Assembly (NCBI GenBank): GCA_964019135.1
Contig: OZ025265.1
Coordinates: 25,519,143 to 25,583,142, forward strand
DNA length: 64,000 bases
Source: Arenicola marina
Taxonomy: Eukaryota > Annelida > Polychaeta > Arenicolidae
Direction of reading: 5' to 3'
Under the pieces are notes generated by a model. The model saw nothing but the letters and a program-made list of their open reading frames with translations. It had not been told where the DNA came from and searched no databases. Below, piece after piece: positions 24,091 through 36,589 of this stretch. The first letter of the stretch is position 1, and each line of letters opens with the position of its first letter. Both the position numbers and the translations under genes were made by a program.

Positions 24091-25080
24091 CAACAGCGTG
24101 GCTAAAACAACACATATAATTGAGACTCAAGAGCTTGTTGCATTACAAAATGACAACTAAAATCATGTGGTTGCGGTCCTGAAAAGCGTTTAACATCCTG
24201 CTGTAGCTTACAATCGTATCGTTAAATTGTATGAATTACTTGGTGAGATAACAGCAAGGCTCTCTGGGTGGTTGTTGGACAGTCGGAAGTTATAACGACT
24301 TCTTTAGCTTATGTTTCTTGACATCTGTTCTTTTCACACCGGGGGGAAAGGCGCGAAAAAAAAACACGAACATCAGAATCTAATAGCGTAGCTCAAGAAA
24401 GTGATAACAGTCTAGGCCTCACACTAGAGAGAAGTTGGAGAAAACCTAACATTTGATCTATAGCGGAGATAGCTGAGATACAAATCGGTAAATATTGAAA
24501 ACCCACAGAAGAGTTTATATAACATTCAGTGGGAATCATTGTTTCAAACACACTCATTATATGACGGGATTAACTCATCGCCATTGAATGTATTTCTGTG
24601 TTTTCTTTAAATCAAAATTAAACAAACACTGTTGTCAAATATGCGGAACCGTGGAAGATATCTGGTACCTTCCATACCAATGTAAGTGTTACGTTATTCA
24701 CAAGGCAGACGGACATTTTCAGAATGCATAACGTAGTTTATTACAGAGACAAGTTGATTAAGGCAAACAGGTCAGTGGAATGTTGCAGTGGCAACGACCA
24801 ACGACAGAATGCTAGAGATCTGAGCATCTCTCTATCAGCTCTTTAATTGAAGGTGGCGCCATCTAGCGGTTAGACAGGGTATAACGTGGCGCAATCCACT
24901 GATGAGCTGACATCGCGTAACATCCTTCCTCTTTTAAAGAAAAAGGGTTATAGACACATTATTCATAAATTTAAAAAAGAGATATCAATAAGTGAAGCCG
25001 TCGATACTTCTGAATCTGTGACATTGTTTTATTAAATTATTATCACAAAAGTCTTTATGGATTCAGCTTCTCGACTTTAT
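24091..25080. other. Gene-free stretch
   Basis: No convincing exon. The part from about 24640 to 24935, with GGCGCCATCTAGCGG and then CTTCCTCTTTTAAAG, resembles retrotransposon long-terminal-repeat ends, but no matching second copy or primer-binding site was identified. Confidence 0.35.
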
Positions 25081-25631
25081 TCACGATTCTCCCGAATCTT
25101 GTTCGGTAACCCTCGGTAAGTTGTTCTGCCTGCACGTGAACCGGAAAAGCTGGGCGCTCTTCTTGTTGTTTAGATACGCTTGAAGAACTGGCGGACTTCC
25201 CATGGTGTATGACATTTTCGTTGCTACGTAGCGAATGTTAGTCAGACATACAAAAATCCATTTGGAGTCCGGACGGTCCCGCATAAGTGTATCTAGTAAA
25301 TTTAAACGAAGAATTTGCTCCCGAATTCTATCCAGATCTCGTGTAGAACTCAGAGAGAGCGGATACGCAAACAGTTGGTTGTTAAGATGGGGGTCAAAGT
25401 ATCGTAGCTCCCCCGTCTCTCTGTTTCGTAAAACAAAGCCTGCTGCAGCAATTTTTCTCTGTCAAACATATAGACTATATAGCGTATATGTTCCATCATA
25501 TCACGTTCTTGGAAATTTGAAGGATCGATAGGAAAATTATAATTATTGGTCAGTCTGTCATTGCTGGACCGATGGGGTTCAAGCATTACGGTGGAATGGC
25601 GCTGGTTAACATTGGCCAATGTTTGACACAT
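25081..25631 (-). pseudogene. Unrecognised single-exon ORF broken by a frameshift
   Basis: Two minus-strand frames, 25631-25350 and then a frame running to 25081, join into one peptide of about 180 residues if a single base is lost or gained in the CTCTCTCT tract near 25357-25365. Read through that point the product is charged and helix-rich, with motifs such as MMEHIRYIVYMFDREK, YDTLTPILTTN, LDRIREQILRLNLL and PPVLQAYLNNKKSAQ. This composition is unlike random AT-rich sequence. No intron is needed. I do not recognise the family. It could be a decayed host gene or a piece captured from a transposon or virus. No other part was found nearby. Confidence 0.45.
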
Positions 25632-25639
25632 CCAGATTG

Positions 25640-25865
25640 ACTACTCATATCAAGATTGACCCCACATATTCATATTTGACCCCTAAGATCCAGATTGACT
25701 CTTCAGATCCATATTTGACCCTTCAAATCCATATTTGACCCTTCAAATCCATATTTGACCCCTCAGATCCAGATTGACCCTCAAATCCAGATTGGACCCT
25801 CAGATCCAGATTGACCCCTCCAATTCCGATTTCACTCCTAAGATTCAAATTTCACCCCTTAGATC
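25640..25865. repeat. Minisatellite, 19-21-bp unit
   Basis: About ten units of the form CAGATCCAGATTGACCCCT, with interchange of AGATTGA and ATATTTGA. It ends at the SINE copy that follows. Confidence 0.85.
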
Positions 25866-25867
25866 TA

Positions 25868-26055
25868 GCGTCAATGGGAAAAGTAACTCCCTACTCTTTG
25901 CGAAGGAGTACATGGGATCTTTATCTTGCGACCTCACAGACATGGCCACAACAGGGCTCGAACCACCGATCAACGTGCCTTGATGCACGTGGATCAGGTG
26001 GCCAGAATACTCAAAGCGCGCGTTCTAACAAACTGAGCTATCGAGGCGGCCCCGA
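25868..26055 (-). mobile_element. tRNA-derived SINE, copy 1 (minus strand)
   Basis: On the minus strand it starts with a pol III A box (ATAGCTCAGTTTGTTAGAA), followed by a B box (GGTGGTTCGAGCCC) and a body with GATAAAGATCCCATGT. It matches copies at 30362-30600 and 42786-43030. The 3' end is truncated. Confidence 0.85.
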
Positions 26056-26189
26056 CAAGTGGTGATGAAGGGTGGTCGTGGTTGAAGCGTTCGAATCTCA
26101 AGAGGAATGGCACTACTGTGGGTCCAATGGGATTGTGTGTGTAAGTTTTTGTAAAGTTGCCCGTGAGGAGGCACGAATACGGAGAGAAG

Positions 26190-26935
26190 ACCATCATCTA
26201 TAACATTGAGAGGGGTTATTTCCATCATCTAGAGCATTGCGAGAGGTTATTTCCATCATCTATAGCATTGCGAGAGGTCATTTCCATCACCTATAACATT
26301 GCGAGAGGTCATTATCATCACCTATAACATTGCGAGAGGTCGTTTCCATCATCCATAACATGGCGATATGTTATTTACATAATTCACTGCCACTGCGAGA
26401 GGCTATTTCTATCATCCCAAACATATCAAGAGGCTATTACTATCATCTATATTGATTGTGTGAGGCCATTTCTACCATTCATAACATCGCGATATGTTAT
26501 TTACATTATCCATACCATTGCCAGAGGCCATTTCCATCATCCATATCATCGCGGGAGGCTATTTCCATCATATATAGCATTGCGATATGTTATCCCCGTC
26601 ATCCATGCCATTGCGATATGTTATCCCCGTCATCCATGCCATTGCGACAGGCCATTTCTATTATCCATATCAATACGAGAAACTATTTCCATCATCCATA
26701 ACGTGGCGAGAGGCTCGTTCCATAATCCATATCATTGTGAGAGGCTCTTTCAATTATCCATAACATTGCGAGAGGTTTTTTCCATCATCCATGATATTTG
26801 CGATATGTTATTTATATCATCCAAAGCATGGCCTGAGGCTATGTCCATCATCCATAAGATTGTGAGAGGCTATGTCCATTATCCGTATTATTACGAGAGG
26901 CTATTTGCATCATCCATAACATTCCAAAAGCCAGC
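26190..26935. repeat. Minisatellite, 31-bp unit, about 24 units
   Basis: The unit is of the form GAGAGGTTATTTCCATCATC plus TATAGCATTGC. Variants with GCGATATGTTATCC recur. An open frame of 159 codons through the array comes from the repeat structure and is not counted as a gene. Confidence 0.9.
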
Positions 26936-26939
26936 ATGA

Positions 26940-28641
26940 TTCATAAGCCATAACACTAATGGACGTTATTACTCACTTTATCGTAACAGTGCAAGACTCT
27001 ATAAGACCCTACCCACCCCCCCCCCAAAAAAAAATACCCCGATGATGTACATTTGCGTCCAATACGGTTACTGAATTTGGGCCTGGGCACCTAATCTGGA
27101 TCGCGATTCATCCATTCAACATTCATATTCCCGGGAGGTTCCTTGGCCCAGTTTAGCCGCGATATGCACGACAGCCTGGATCCCCAATTTATTAATATCT
27201 GTTTAGGTAGTTTAAGCGAATAGGACGAAATATGTAGGTTTTATAAATGTGGGATGATGCCGTTTTTATACTTACTGATATTGAACAATACTTAGTTGTC
27301 AATATATCGGAAGGTGTGCCAGTGTCAGACATCAGAAGAAAATTTATATCGGGGCCAGCATCGTCTGTGATACACCAACCGCAAGTCTGGATGGCCAACT
27401 TTTTGAAGAAACCATGTTGCCGTAAACTCTACTATATATCAGCTCTAAGTCTCACATTACCTTCATGTACCCTTGAAACATCACCTTCTGAGGTAATTTT
27501 TAAGCACACGGCAAAAACACAAATCCCCAGAATCCGACGCCGCCGTCTTTAAAGGACCGCTTAATCAACTTAATTATTGTCATCAGGCTGCGCATCGTGT
27601 ACGTATGACAAGCCGATACGGAAGAGAAAATGCCAGTGACTCACGCCCAGATTGTGAGAGACAGAGAAAATAAGCGATTATTTTTAGACCAGAGCACATA
27701 CAATTTCATATCTGCAAATAATGAAAGATCGTTACTGATCTTGATGAAACATTGGGGCAACATATACCACTATGACATGAAGCGAAAAAAAAATTCAATT
27801 AAGACAAATATAAAAATGTGATCTAAGGAAAACAAAAAATTATAACTTTACGCGACCATTCGATATTAGGGCCGTTAAATAAAGACGTCTAAAAGTGTTT
27901 TGGTGTCAGAAGCGTTCTCAAGTACAATGGCTTCCATACGAACAGCATACATCCAATAGATGATAGGCCAATAGTAGGCCCCCTTCCTTCCCCGCTACCA
28001 TACCGATGTACATTTTACTTTAATGCAATTGCCGATGAAATTTTATAAGAAGGGACGATACGTTAATTAAAGGTAGAATTGTAATTAAATATCCCCTGAT
28101 TCGTCACTTATTCTGATAATGGCACGGTTTAACCCTCCTTTATGGATGCTAGCCATTATGACTTTTAATGTTTAGGTGTATATATCGATCACGTCGGTAG
28201 ATATCTGCGAAGGCGCAGCCGTTGTATCCATGGCAACCATTGTACTATTAAGACCATGTTAAAGCCAGGTCGATCGAATAAATTCATCAATATCACAGGT
28301 GCCCGCTTTGCCCTTCGCTCACGCCCCCCGCCCACCACCCCTCCCACGCTGTTATTGCTTTGTTATATGACACATAAAAGCATCACAAAGGGCACAATTA
28401 AAGATCACCTTTTCTCATCACCTCAACATCGTATTATTATAGCGTGATAACATCGTCTCTATCGAATTTCCGTTTGTCCCACTTCCCGTGGGGGCAGTAA
28501 GCCAGCCAGACTATTTCGCGTCAGCAAGCGTCACTTGAGTCAACCTGCTGGTCCCAGTGGGCGGCTACATGAAAATCAGCATTTCGGTATAGCTTTATAG
28601 CAAACAATTTCTCCGATACAGACAGATATTTGTTTAAAGTG
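26940..28641. other. Intergenic stretch upstream of the PR/SET gene
   Basis: Apart from the weak exon candidate at 27276-27398, no gene or complete element was recognised. A C-run and A-run lie at about 27016-27037. The promoter of the PR/SET gene should be near the 3' end, but no clear TATA box was seen. Confidence 0.4.
27276..27398 (-). other. Possible isolated exon with faint PLAT-domain resemblance
   Basis: The minus-strand open segment ends at a good donor (CA|GTAAGTAT at 27276/27275). It reads AIQTCGWCITDDAGPD followed by NFLLMSDTGTPSDIL. The order IQT-GW-DAG-D-N-L-L-GT recalls the start of PLAT domains in polycystin-like proteins. No neighbouring exon was found and the acceptor is weak, so this may be a relic or coincidence. 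Confidence 0.18.
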
Positions 28642-31600
28642 ATGGCTTCCATTGCGCGACTTCTGAGTAAGTAAACTGCTTGCTGCGTCATTGTGAAATT
28701 TGTGAGAATTGATGCATATTACTGGATCTATGATTTGAGGTCTGTTATTTTTACAGCGCTGTAACCTCGACCAATGACGGGATTAGCATTCGCCATCGTC
28801 AGAAGCCAACCCGTATAATTAAGATGACCGTTATATTTCGAGTGCTTACGTGTCGTTTCGAATAGACTGCCGAGTGCAAATAATAGAATTTGTCTTGCAG
28901 CGCAGATGAGATGTTTACTTCGATTGGGTCATATCTTGCTTGGTTTGGCTCTGCCGTTCTTTAGATCTAATAACTGTTTTCTTACATTGCAATTATATGT
29001 ATAGCACTTATATGCATTTGTAAGCAGTGTGTAATATGTTAAATGTTTTAATAACTTCCGCTATATTTTATGTCTAATTCTGACCTACTGACTGTTGTCT
29101 AAGATTGCTATCATGCTATCCGAATGATACCCTCAGGAATTTGACAGTAGTTATGTTGTAAGCTTTATTTCCTGCATCTTTTGACAGTCATTGCGACAGT
29201 AATTTGGTCGAATATTGGCTTGGTGTCGACGGACAGTGAGCTTCACATAGAATACAAAGCACTAGCTGAGGAATGCCTGCAGCACCGTGACGAATATCGC
29301 CAAGAGCGTGACGGGTACCGCCAGGAACGTGACCAGTGCCGGAACCGAAGCCTCAACCTTGAAAACGGAATCGGTGTTTGTCGGATCGAAAGAGATACAT
29401 GTCGCGACAAGCGGGACGAGAATACGGACGAACGAGATGTGTGTCGCTCCGAACGAGATTTGTGCCGAGAAGAGCGCGACTTGTGCCGCGATGAGCTGGA
29501 TGACGTCGTCAACAAGATCAAAGAGCGAGAAAAGCAGGCCAGGCCGACACTCCAGGCGAATGCCACCTTTAAATCGTACGAGTGCGAATGCCCTCTCGAG
29601 GGGCAGGTGACCTCAGATATATTTGCCTCCGGAACGGAGGTAAGCGCAGCTCATCGGTGTCGGGCTCTCTTTCGTCCAAGGTATCATCCCGATCTCATGT
29701 TGTATCATCTCGACCTCATATTGTATCATCTAGGTATAATCTTGTAATATCTAGATATAATATTCTATCATCTAGGCGTCATCTTGTATCACCCTGTATC
29801 AACCAAGTATCATGTTGTATCATCTAGGTATTATCTTGTATCATCTAGGTATTATCTTGTATCATCTAGGTATAATCTGATATCATGCATGTATAATCTT
29901 GTATCATCCATGTATAATCTTTTATCATCTAGATAACATTTTGCATCATCCATCTATCATTTTGCACCATCTGTCACCTGCAGATCGATATATTAAAAAT
30001 TGGTTTATGCATAATATGCATACCAATTATACACTTGTAGTATCACGGTGGTCGAATATTCCTAGTTTTAAAAACTGTCTCTAATATGATTCATATACAC
30101 TTTGGGCTGTATATGTATTGCATATAAGTGTATCATAGCTTTAGTATGATGCGCATTTTAATACCGTCATATATCATATATCTGTATATATAATATAATA
30201 ACAGCTATGATATTTGTATGGTGTATAATATAAGAATTTATATAATATGGATATATACATGTATATACATGTAAAAGAAATAGTTAACTAAAATGAATTT
30301 AAAAATTTAATTTACATATTCCTGTATATACAAGTACAAATTAATATATGACATATGCATTGCAACGTTTTGGCCACCTGACAGCCTTACGGCACGTGGT
30401 TCGGTGGTTCGAGCCCCGTTGTGGTCATGCCTGTGTTGTCGCAGGATAAAGATCCCATGTCCTTCTTCCCAACGAGTAGGGGTTACCCCGGGGACATGGC
30501 TCCACTCTTCCCTTCCTTCTCCAATTGACGCCATATGACCAGAATTTAAGCTTAAAGCGTCCTGAATATTTAACCAACCAACCAACAACAGATGCATTGA
30601 TAAGTAACTAATGGCGATCCATGCAGATACTGACTGTCTGACCCTCTCTGATCCAGATACCGCTGGGGACCCCTCATCGCGCCTTCCGGACCGTACCACG
30701 TGGCTTCGTGATCCGGAAGTCCACCATCCCTGGAGCCGGACTCGGAGTGTTTGCCGAGACCTTCATCCGGAAGAACACGTGGCTCGGGGAGTACGAGGGG
30801 GAACCGTTATCCTGGGAGGAATCCACGAAAATGGACCCCACTTACAGTTGGGCGGTGAGTCATGGGACGAAACGGGCAATAACCAATGACGTAAAATCCA
30901 CTAGTGACGTCAATCCATTGTTCTCTCACGACATTATTTGTCTGTAATGTAGTGTTTGAGTCATAAAGGACGTGGATTTGAAGGGTGGCCCTAATGCGAC
31001 ATTACCAGATGACAATGGGTGACTGTTATTATCTAGTTGTGTCGTGTTCTCTGGACATTAACTTACACATAGGAAACACCATTGACATCTTGGTGGTATG
31101 TTACAGTCAAAACAGGTAATAACCGATGCTTGAAAAAATCCCGTCAAGATGATAATTGACAGGTGGAAAAAGGGTCATAACCATTGCTTATGATAGCCAG
31201 TTACAGCTAAGAGTTCAATTTACTGGAATTGCTAACCTCAATGACAGCTCGTATGTGTTATAGGTAGGTTGCTGTGTGCTGTAGGTTGTAGGTAGGAAAG
31301 GGAATAACCATTGCTGGGTAACCAGGTGAAAAGCTTGCCCCGGTGACAGCTGTATTATTAAAGGCAGACATGGTAATAAGCAATGCGTGGACATGCCGGC
31401 TGCATGTACGTCAAAATACTAAGCCAATACGGATTTACCCTGGACTAGTGTATTCATTGAGAGAAGCCTAACATTCCTCCGGTCTATAATAGCTAGTTAA
31501 TTCCCGGGGCAATCAACGGAGCAGTAAGTCTGCCTCTGGAATGTACCTAAACCTAAACGCAATTTCCATGCCATGTCGGCATCAGCATCTTGACATCACC

Positions 31601-32013
31601 TGCAGTAGCTCAAAAGTCAATCTCACTCTCTTAATAATGCGCATAGATAAATAGAGAAAGCAAAACGTCATACACAAATAATCTTAAATCGTTATCTTTT
31701 TTGTATCCAATCAAACCGCATGATTCTATTCATCTCTGTCTAGCTTCCGGCACGTGGTCGCTATATCGTGATAGACGGCGCGGACGATCAGCGCTCTAAC
31801 TGGCTAAGATTCATCAATTGTCCACGTCATCACAGCGAAGAAAACGTCGCCGTCCACTATTGCTTCGGAACGATTCACTATCGGACGACAAAGGATATGG
31901 TGCCTGGTACCGAACTAATGATTTTCTATGGGTATGGGTATGGACGTCGCCTGGGAATTACTCAAGCAACGTATGAAGGCCCCTTGGATGGAAGTTTACC
32001 TCGAGCATATTAA
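28642..32013 (+). CDS. Predicted secreted coiled-coil protein with PRDM-type PR/SET domain
   Basis: Four exons: 28642-28666, 29188-29639, 30657-30854 and 31744-32013. All have GT-AG borders and consistent phases, totalling 945 nt (314 residues). The start ATG at 28642 opens a short exon that, joined to exon 2, gives a signal-like N terminus (MASIARLLIIATVIWSNIG). Residues about 25-140 form a highly charged coiled coil. It contains heptads with one Cys each (ERDVCRS, ERDLCRE, ERDLCRD) and NxS/T sites (NRS, NAT). Residues about 172-297 are a PR/SET domain: IPGAGLGVF (183-191), EYEGE (204-208), NWLRFINC (244-251), HYRTTKDMVPGTEL, and the C-terminal FYGYGYGRRLGI containing the tyrosine-rich active-site segment. 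It resembles PRDM7/9-type domains. The protein ends 17 residues later with no zinc fingers. SET enzymes normally methylate lysines inside cells, so a secretory N terminus is odd. The first exon is inferred, and the protein could instead be membrane-anchored or intracellular if that exon is wrong. Confidence 0.78.
29690..29965. repeat. Minisatellite, 21-bp unit, in intron 2 of the PR/SET gene
   Basis: About twelve units of the form TATCATCTAGGTATAATCTTG. The array starts about 50 bp after the exon 2 donor site. Confidence 0.9.
30362..30600 (+). mobile_element. tRNA-derived SINE, copy 2 (5'-truncated), in intron 2
   Basis: Begins inside the tRNA-like head (TTACGGCACGTGG, then B box GGTGGTTCGAGCCC). 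It continues through GATAAAGATCCCATGTCC and GGGGACATGGCTCCACTC to an ACCAACCAACCAAC tail. Its end lies within about 60 bp of the exon 3 acceptor. Confidence 0.88.
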
Positions 32014-32204
32014 GGGATGTGTGCATAAGTATTGGATTATTGCTCATAGCAAATTTGCGCTATTTGATTGATTTTAACAAAAAAATTAACCGGTGGTTTT
32101 GGAGTTGAGTATACCTTTTTCAAGATGTGATGACAATTGTTGATTGTGTCACTACCACGAGTCTATTGTCGAACACATAATGATACATATTATCAACATC
32201 ATTC

Positions 32205-32460
32205 ATTGTCATGCAATATCATTTATTATGATGTAATCTGATTTATTGTTATGTAATATATTTGTTATTATGTAATATGTTTATTATTATGTAATATATT
32301 TATTATGCAATATATCTATTATGTAAAATATCTATTATGTAATATATTTATTATGTAATATATTATAATTATTTAATATATTCATTATTGTGTGATATAT
32401 TCATTATCATGCAACGTATGTTTGATTATGTAATATATTCATACGTAATATATTGATTAT
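32205..32460. repeat. AT-rich tandem repeat TTATTATGTAATATATT
   Basis: About 14 diverged units of 16-22 bp, located 190 bp after the PR/SET stop codon. Confidence 0.8.
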
Positions 32461-34000
32461 TGTATGACCTAATTTATTACTAAACTATAAAAAATATGAA
32501 TTAAATTCTAGATATTGACTCTTTTTCCTCTCTTTCTTTTTATAAAACGTTTATCAAAACATTCGATAGGCAGTTATTAAATGGATATCACTTACGCAGT
32601 TCAACAGTCGGAATAGGAAACTATAACAAACGCTGCCTTTTGGATGGATTAAAACCAAGTGAAATATGAACCTGTGATGACTTTGACATAGGAGGAACCT
32701 CCTTGGTGCAGTGGTTACATCGCAGGTCAATATGTTTTGCCTGCGAAACTGTTTCATACGTTCATCCTGCACCGTCCCTGTTACTTGGCCCTGTTTAGCC
32801 CTTGAGTGTTAAAATTAAAAACACTGATCGACTCAAATTCGTCCTCGTATCTCGCCTACAGTGGATGGCATCTTCTCGTCGCATTGTCGATGTATGTTCA
32901 CCAAAGCCACCAATGTATGCTTAGATCCGTAGGGATTGGTTTTAAATTCATTTTACGTATGGTCAAGTCAGACAAACGTCTGGCCCCAGGAATATATGTA
33001 TCGCCTCCCCCGCTACCCCTTCCAGATTTCCCTCTACCATCGGTCACGTTCAGTGGAACGGGATGCCAGCGATGCAAATTGATTACAGGACCGATCAACA
33101 ATTCGGTGGCCATGTTTCTCTGGTCCCGGGTGCTCTTGCGTTGTGTTGATCAATTACAAGTCTGGCATGAAAGCTAAAATAATTAGCCTTGCGTACCTAA
33201 TGCAGCAATGACTCAAGGTGTTATTTGCCGAGTTGGTTCTTTGGCACTGATTGATTGAGTTGATGAATCTCCGTTACAAATGTTCTTCTCAAAGTTTACA
33301 GCGCCGCCCTGGCGGGCGAGAGTGCGAATGTACTGATAAATAACGTAGCCGACAACAGAGCTATATAACAGAGCCCTTAGCGGAGGGAGTCGAAATTAGG
33401 GCGTTTGCCATTTACCTAAAGCCTCCCGTAAACCGAAACCGTTTTTGAAACCGGTTTTAACGGTTTGCCCAACTACAGGCAAGCGCATAATTATATTTGC
33501 TAAAAAATGTTCGTATACATTTAGGCCGTGGCATGGGTCCTGGCCATGTGCTTGTGAAGTTGTGCTAGGATAAATATGCCGTCTGTTGCATTATCTTCCC
33601 GCGATTTGATGCAAGATGCACTGCACCACTGTATCAAAATGAAGAGGAGAAGTCATACCATCTAGAATCGTTTTCGATGAAAAGACATAGACGACTTCCC
33701 TGTGTCTTCTTTCACTTTCAGAAATGACACCTGGAATAATTCTAAATGGCAAATGTTATCCTCTTCACGGTGTAGAACGGTGGACGCATCCTAAATGGCC
33801 CTTAATGTAATGTACAGTGCACACACTCTGATAATATGCGCTTAACCAGACGCACCATTTTACAACATTTGAAATTGCAGACGGTGGCTCTAGCATTTGC
33901 GTAAAACACCAGGGATGGGAGGGGGGGGGGACTAAATATAGTTATAAATACATATATGGCCCCCTTTTCGCCTATTGTCCCCTCATACAAGCACTATAAT
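32461..34000. other. Gene-free stretch
   Basis: Short ORFs only. A 123-codon frame at 32806-33177 has no recognisable motif or splice support. The sequence near 33430-33470 is rich in AACCG/CGGTT inverted motifs. Confidence 0.4.
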
Positions 34001-34002
34001 GT

Positions 34003-34760
34003 TTGCGCTCAAAATTAGTTGGATTTGAAGGCTTGTACTCAACGATGGGGCGTGGCAGAAATTGTGTTGTAAAACTATTTGCAGTGATAAAATATTATGT
34101 TGGGGAATTAGAAACCATTTCTCTAAATGATTTGTCTTTGACATCAAAGTCATTTTGGAGCGAAGTCTTTGAAACATGGAGAAAATTCTTGGGGAAACAA
34201 AATGAAGATACCAATGTTTACAATACCCAATTTGTAATACCTATTTTAGGAAAAACCCAAATCTGAATCGTCGAAAAGTCGAAACGGTCACAAAGGGGAG
34301 TGTTTCTTATTAATGATATAGTTGACAAACAGTGCGTCCTGTTAGGATGGGAGAAATTTAGCAAGAAATGTCACGCCAATGCATACCGTGAGACTGGGGA
34401 GACTAAATCATGACGGCAGGTAACAACCTGCGTAAAAAAACTCGCAAGTAGGCGAATCTGATAGAAAAAACGACGCGTTTATGCAATTTCTTCAATAATT
34501 CACTGGTCAAGTCTATAAGCTACAGCCAAACTTGCGAATAAAAGTGGGGTCAATCACTAGAAATTGATATAGAGGAAGCCACTTGGTGCCAGTACTATAA
34601 GTTACAATTGGAATGCATGACTAAGGAAAAATCCAGAAGCTTTCAGTTCCTGTTACTGAATTTACAATTGGTCACAAACCAGTTTTTGCATAAATGTAAA
34701 ACAGACTAAGAGAAACTGAAGAGACTCAAATTATTCAGCACTTACTTTTTGATTGCATTC
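34003..34760 (+). mobile_element. Decayed Tx1/L1-like LINE, C-terminal part of ORF2
   Basis: Across shifting frames the translation shows features of the C-terminal region of Tx1-type ORF2: SFWSEVFETWRKF, then GVFLINDIVDKQCVLLGWEK, then SFQFLLLNLQLVTNQFLHK, then QHLLFDCIQV. Stops and frameshifts show that it is dead. It may continue to about 35000 without clear motifs. Confidence 0.6.
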
Positions 34761-35636
34761 AAGTAAGGCGTTTATATTGCAGGATTTGTTATTGGTTTAA
34801 TGATATATGTTTGACATCTCTGACTCCAACGGGTCAATCCCGCTTATTAGGTTTAAGACGCTCTTCGAATGAGCCACTTATTTAATTACGAAGAGATATG
34901 TATATAGATTTAAATGGCTTAATAAAATCCCTAATCTCGAAGGTGTCCAGAGTCATGTTTTGTATTACTTTAAGATGCAGCACAGTGCACCAGCGATAAT
35001 CAAAACCTCTTTTAGATCTAAGTGGCACCGATTTATGTGATATGATGGTTTTTAAAGTGTGGCTTCGTTATGGTGAAATAAAAAAACTCACCAAGTTCTT
35101 TCCTACCCACATCCTCGCCTATATATCAAGCTCTTACCATCCGGTATTCCCGCCTAGAACTAAAGTTCTTTCTCTCCCTCCGTTCCGCCTGGACATCAAG
35201 CTTGATGCATCTAATTACCATTGTATTGTTTAAGTGGTTTACTTTATGTGTGACTTATAACATTAATAATGTATTATTAATTGTCAGTTACTAGTATTTT
35301 AGGTGACATATGCGGATAATCTCTTCTCCATTTAAAAGGTCTTATTATCTTATAATAATTGACATTATCAGTTGTGCCTGTGCTACCTGGCAAACCACGG
35401 GTTCTTTGTCTCGTTTTCCTTTTTTGACCGCTAATAACGCCATCGCCGCCAGCCAGTTTCTGTTGGTTGTGCACCGTGGGCCCCGTTACATGTACATTTT
35501 ATTATTATAATAATATCCGCAATGCTCCATCCCGCGACTATACGATATGGTTTTCTTCACATTTACCAGTAGAAGTGATGCCGGGTATCTCATGGGACAG
35601 GGACCACCAGCGCTATCACCCCTTCCACCGGCCAGA

Positions 35637-36470
35637 TCAACAACCTCTTCCACTGTCTAAACCAAAACCTCGTCCACTGGCAAGGCCAACACCTCTTCCA
35701 CTGGCTAAACCAAAACCTCGTCCACTGGCTAGGCCAAAACCACTTCCACTGGCTAAACCAAAACCTCGTCCACTGGCTAGGCCAAAATCACTTCCACTGG
35801 CTAAACCAAAACCTCGTCCACTGGCTAGGCCAAAACCACTTCCACTGGCTAAACATAAACCTCGTCCACTGGCTAGGCCAAAACCACTTCCACTGGCTAA
35901 ACCAAAACCTCGTCCACTGGCTAGGCCAAAACCAGTTCCACTGGCTAAACCAAAACCTCGTCCACTGGCTAGGCAAAAACCACTTCCACTGGCTAAACCA
36001 AAATCTCGTCCACTGTCTAGGCCAAAACCACTTCCACTGGCTAAACCAAAATCTCGTCCACTGGCAAGGCCAAAACCACTTCCACTGGCTAAACCCAAAC
36101 CTCGTCCACTGGTTAGGCAAAAAACCACTTCCACTGGTTAAACCAAAACCTCGTCCACTGGCTAGGCCAAAACCACTTCCACTGGCTAAACAAAACCTCT
36201 TCTACTGGCTAGTCCAAAATCCCTTTCACTGGCTAAACCCAAACCTCGTCCACTGGTTAGGCAAAAAACCACTTCCACTGGTTAAACCAAAACCTCGTCC
36301 ACTGGCTAGGCCAAAACCACTTCCACTGGCTAAACAAAACCTCTTCTACTGGCTAGTCCAAAATCCCTTTCACTGGCAAGGCCAAAGCCTCTTCCACTGG
36401 CTAAGCAAAACCTCTTCCACTGGTTAAACCAAAAGATTTTCCACTGTCGAGACCAAAAACCTCTTCCACC
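35637..36470. repeat. Minisatellite array, 48-bp unit made of two 24-bp halves
   Basis: Units alternate between forms such as CCACTTCCACTGGCTAAACC and a CTCGTCCACTGGCTAGGCC type. Because 24 is a multiple of three, long frames stay open on both strands (Pro/Lys-rich on plus, Gly/Phe-rich on minus). These frames lack ATG starts, so I treat them as repeat products. Confidence 0.92.
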
Positions 36471-36589
36471 GACTAGGCCACAACTTCTGCCATTGGTTTG
36501 GCCAAAATCTCTTACACCAGCTAAGTAAAAAGCTCTTTCGTCGTCTAGGCCAAAACGCCTCTTCTAAAGGACAGGCCAAAACCTCTGTC

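Noticed and set aside
24640..24935. Solo LTR
   Set aside because: Some motifs recall LTR ends, but no target duplication, second LTR or primer-binding site could be shown.
26460..26939. 159-codon His/Ile-rich frame
   Set aside because: It lies entirely within the 31-bp minisatellite.
29243..29610. 107-codon frames on both strands over the coiled-coil exon
   Set aside because: Shadows of the real exon 29188-29639, whose frame joins correctly to the PR/SET exons.
35467..36141. 224-codon Pro/Lys-rich frame
   Set aside because: It has no ATG at the claimed start and its coding region is the 24/48-bp array, which is equally open on the other strand.
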